Shown here in pieces: positions 7,477 to 8,729 of a DNA stretch of 8,729 nt. The position numbers and the translations under genes were made by a program. Source of the DNA: an uncultured Clostridia bacterium (lineage in GTDB: Bacteria > Bacillota > Clostridia > Peptostreptococcales > Anaerovoracaceae); assembly GCA_934277495.1 (NCBI GenBank), contig CAKQUI010000096.1, forward strand, positions 1 through 8,729, given 5' to 3'. Position 1 is the first letter of the stretch. Every line of letters starts with the position of its first letter. The notes under the pieces were generated by a model. That model ran no database searches, was not told the origin of the DNA, and was given only the letters and a program-made list of their open reading frames with translations.

Positions 7477-7779
7477 TCAGCATGGCGAACAGAGCCGTGA
7501 GCGGTGATCCGCAGGTTGGAAATAAGTTTGAGTATGCACTTGAGTGATCAGCGGGGAACAGACCTGATGCAGTACGATACTGAGGATCGATGCCTGCTTT
7601 CTGTCAACATGCAGTGCTGATATGACATCACTGCCGTGTGTTTGCAGGAACTCAGCCAGCACGCCTTCTTCTCTTGTAAGTTTTTCGAATAAGAAACTCA
7701 TAACGTCACCACCATGTTCTTTCAGGAACTCTGCCAGTACGCCTTTTGACTGGCATTCCCTGATGTTTTCCCCAGCTTG
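7477..7779 (-). pseudogene. Fragment of an Rpn-family gene (C-terminal part)
   Basis: Read leftward from ~7779, the sequence encodes 'ENIRECQSKGVLAEFLKEHG', matching residues ~194-212 of the intact Rpn-family gene next to it, then 'GDVMSFLFEKLTREE', identical to that protein. It next repeats 'GVLAEFLQTHGSDVIS', giving two units of 26 residues, and then loses similarity before a stop at 7477. The N-terminal nuclease domain is absent, and the fragment is in a different frame from the stop of the intact gene at 7791, so it is not a read-through extension. The best reading is a decayed tandem duplicate or recombination remnant. An ATG at 7701 could in principle start a 74-residue peptide, but it has no obvious Shine-Dalgarno sequence. 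Confidence 0.6.
7666..7766. repeat. Direct repeat copy 1, in the Rpn fragment
   Basis: This copy matches 8013-8113 at an offset of 347 nt. The first 66 bases (7666-7731) are identical, followed by scattered substitutions. A further diverged partial copy lies at 7624-7665, corresponding to 7702-7743 at an offset of 78 nt, which is 26 codons. Confidence 0.85.
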
Positions 7780-7790
7780 CAGCCTACAGC

Positions 7791-8696
7791 CTATAATTTT
7801 TTGATCTCATCTTCAGATAAACCGGTGTAAGAGATGATTTTGTTTAACGGCTCACCGGCATTTTTCATAGTAGCAGCAATTTTAAGCATTACTTTTTCGA
7901 TACCGGCGGCTTCCCCTTTCTCAAACCCAGCAGCCTCACCTTTCTCAAATCCGGCAGCTTCACCCTGCTCAAATCCGGCTGAATATCCATCGGCTTCCCT
8001 GATCGCTTCACATTCTTCTCTTGTAAGTTTTTCGAATAAGAAACTCATAACGTCACCACCATGTTCTTTCAGGAACTCAGTCAGTACGCCTTTTGACTGA
8101 CACTCCCTGATACTTTCCTCGATTGCAGCTCCCAGATCTCCGCTTTCACTGTACTTCACACGGATCATGTGTATCAGCATGCTGTACTCCTGCATAGTCC
8201 TGCATTTTCCAAGCAGCGCAGCGCCTTTCTCGTAGTTCACATTGATGAATCTGACCACCACCTCTACTGATATTGTATCACACTCAGCCATGAATGCATC
8301 AGATAATTTCATTTCCTGTTCCAGCGGGGCGTCTTCCAGCCCGTTATAAAACACATATATTTCAGGCGTTGGTATCTTTACAAGTTTCTTGCTGTATATC
8401 TCTTTTGAAAAAACAAGTTTTTCATACTGTCTTGCTATATAAACCAGCGTTCTCAGCGGGATGTTGGGGCAGAGGGTGCTCTGCTGCTCTGTCAGGACTA
8501 TCCATCTGTGATCGATGATGAAAGACAGATCGTTTTCCCTGTCGCCGAAGAAGGCGTCTTCCAGCGTTACTATCTCCACTGGCGTATCTTTGCTGTAGTT
8601 GCTGCCTGAGAGAGCGTTGTAAAGCTCGATCAGCTTTTCCTTGTCATTGAAAAGCGTACAGAATGTGTTGTCTTTGTATTTATGTTTAGGTTTCAT
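7791..8696 (-). CDS. Rpn family recombination-promoting nuclease/putative transposase
   Basis: A 301-residue protein of the Rpn/PD-(D/E)XK family (TIGR01784/PF12784-like). The N terminus 'YKDNTFCTLFNDKEKLIELYNAL' (shown in part: residues 7-27) is the standard family opening. The nuclease core is visible: D56 in 'NDLSF', then E70 and Q72 in 'LTEQQST', where relatives have E-x-Q, followed by 'PNIPLRTLVYIARQYEKL' (residues 78-94). E. coli RpnA-type relatives are DNA endonucleases that increase RecA-independent recombination; activity here is inferred. The C-terminal part has an 8-residue tandem repeat (residues 240-268, AAGFEKGE type), often seen in the family, then a short helical end. Length and motifs look intact. 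The start at 8696 has a weak AAGAGA purine run upstream. The gene converges on the surface operon and is followed by a fragment of a relative. It need not be functionally linked to the adhesin genes. Confidence 0.85.
   Translation of the reverse strand: MKPKHKYKDNTFCTLFNDKEKLIELYNALSGSNYSKDTPVEIVTLEDAFFGDRENDLSFIIDHRWIVLTEQQSTLCPNIPLRTLVYIARQYEKLVFSKEIYSKKLVKIPTPEIYVFYNGLEDAPLEQEMKLSDAFMAECDTISVEVVVRFINVNYEKGAALLGKCRTMQEYSMLIHMIRVKYSESGDLGAAIEESIRECQSKGVLTEFLKEHGGDVMSFLFEKLTREECEAIREADGYSAGFEQGEAAGFEKGEAAGFEKGEAAGIEKVMLKIAATMKNAGEPLNKIISYTGLSEDEIKKL
7909..7980 (-). repeat. 24-bp tandem repeat, three units, inside the Rpn-family gene
   Basis: Three adjacent 24-bp units (7909-7932, 7933-7956, 7957-7980) encode eight-residue steps of the type AAGFEKGE/AGFEQGE, plus a diverged partial unit encoding 'IEK' at the 3' side. 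The unit length keeps the frame, so copy-number change would alter protein length without disrupting it. Confidence 0.85.
8013..8113. repeat. Direct repeat copy 2, in the intact Rpn-family gene
   Basis: This is the partner of 7666-7766 and encodes residues ~195-228 of the intact protein. The 66-bp identical core (8013-8078) indicates a recent duplication or conversion compared with the flanking divergence. Confidence 0.85.
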
Positions 8697-8729
8697 GTGT
8701 TCTCTTTTCTTTATTATGTAGGAAATATC

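Noticed and set aside
7052..7483. Minus-strand open frame of 143 residues across the end of the giant gene and the hairpin
   Set aside because: It runs through the hairpin and antisense to a well-supported coding end, with no recognisable family.
7909..7980. Considered as a CRISPR-like repeat array
   Set aside because: The units are adjacent with no spacers, coding and in frame, so this is a protein tandem repeat.
8713..8718. Possible -10 box (CATAAT on the minus strand) ahead of the Rpn-family gene
   Set aside because: It lies only 16 nt before the start codon, so the leader would be too short to hold the weak ribosome binding site comfortably, and the -35 region is at or beyond the window edge.

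Overview
The window looks like part of a Bacillota (Clostridia) chromosome, probably a gut-type Ruminococcus or related Oscillospiraceae/Lachnospiraceae. This rests on three family-level signs. There is a TasA/camelysin-like secreted protein ending in the typical 'VTLDAKQVD' style. There is a membrane-leader protein carrying the 'DFYFTSD' signature common in Clostridia. There is also an Rpn-type PD-(D/E)XK protein of the kind found in many copies in these genomes. The species assignment is inference.

The left and central parts (1-7249) form one plus-strand operon of secreted proteins: the 3' end of a TasA/camelysin-like gene (to 410), a 251-residue single-leader protein (424-1179), and a 2026-residue exported giant (1169-7249). 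The genes lie 13 nt apart and then overlap by 11 nt, so they are probably co-transcribed and translationally linked. The giant has a signal peptide, a Thr/Gln/Lys-rich linker, an N-terminal beta-rich domain, two successive and differently styled beta-helix repeat regions, two Listeria-Bacteroides (InlB B/Flg_new-like) repeats, a Cys/His-bearing segment followed by an MBG-like beta domain, and a C-terminal region of about 390 residues that I do not recognise. It has no LPXTG signal and no C-terminal membrane anchor. The simplest reading is a surface or matrix adhesin/fibre system, with a SipW-type signal peptidase likely to lie upstream of the window. The giant gene is a compositional mosaic: roughly 1480-3150 is clearly more AT-rich than the rest.

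The right part (7250-8729) holds a long hairpin between convergent units, a decayed fragment of an Rpn-family gene with two 26-residue repeats, and an intact minus-strand Rpn-family gene (7791-8696) with an in-frame 24-bp tandem repeat. The fragment and the intact gene share a direct repeat of about 100 bp, including 66 identical bases. No tRNA, rRNA, CRISPR array or insertion sequence with terminal inverted repeats was seen.
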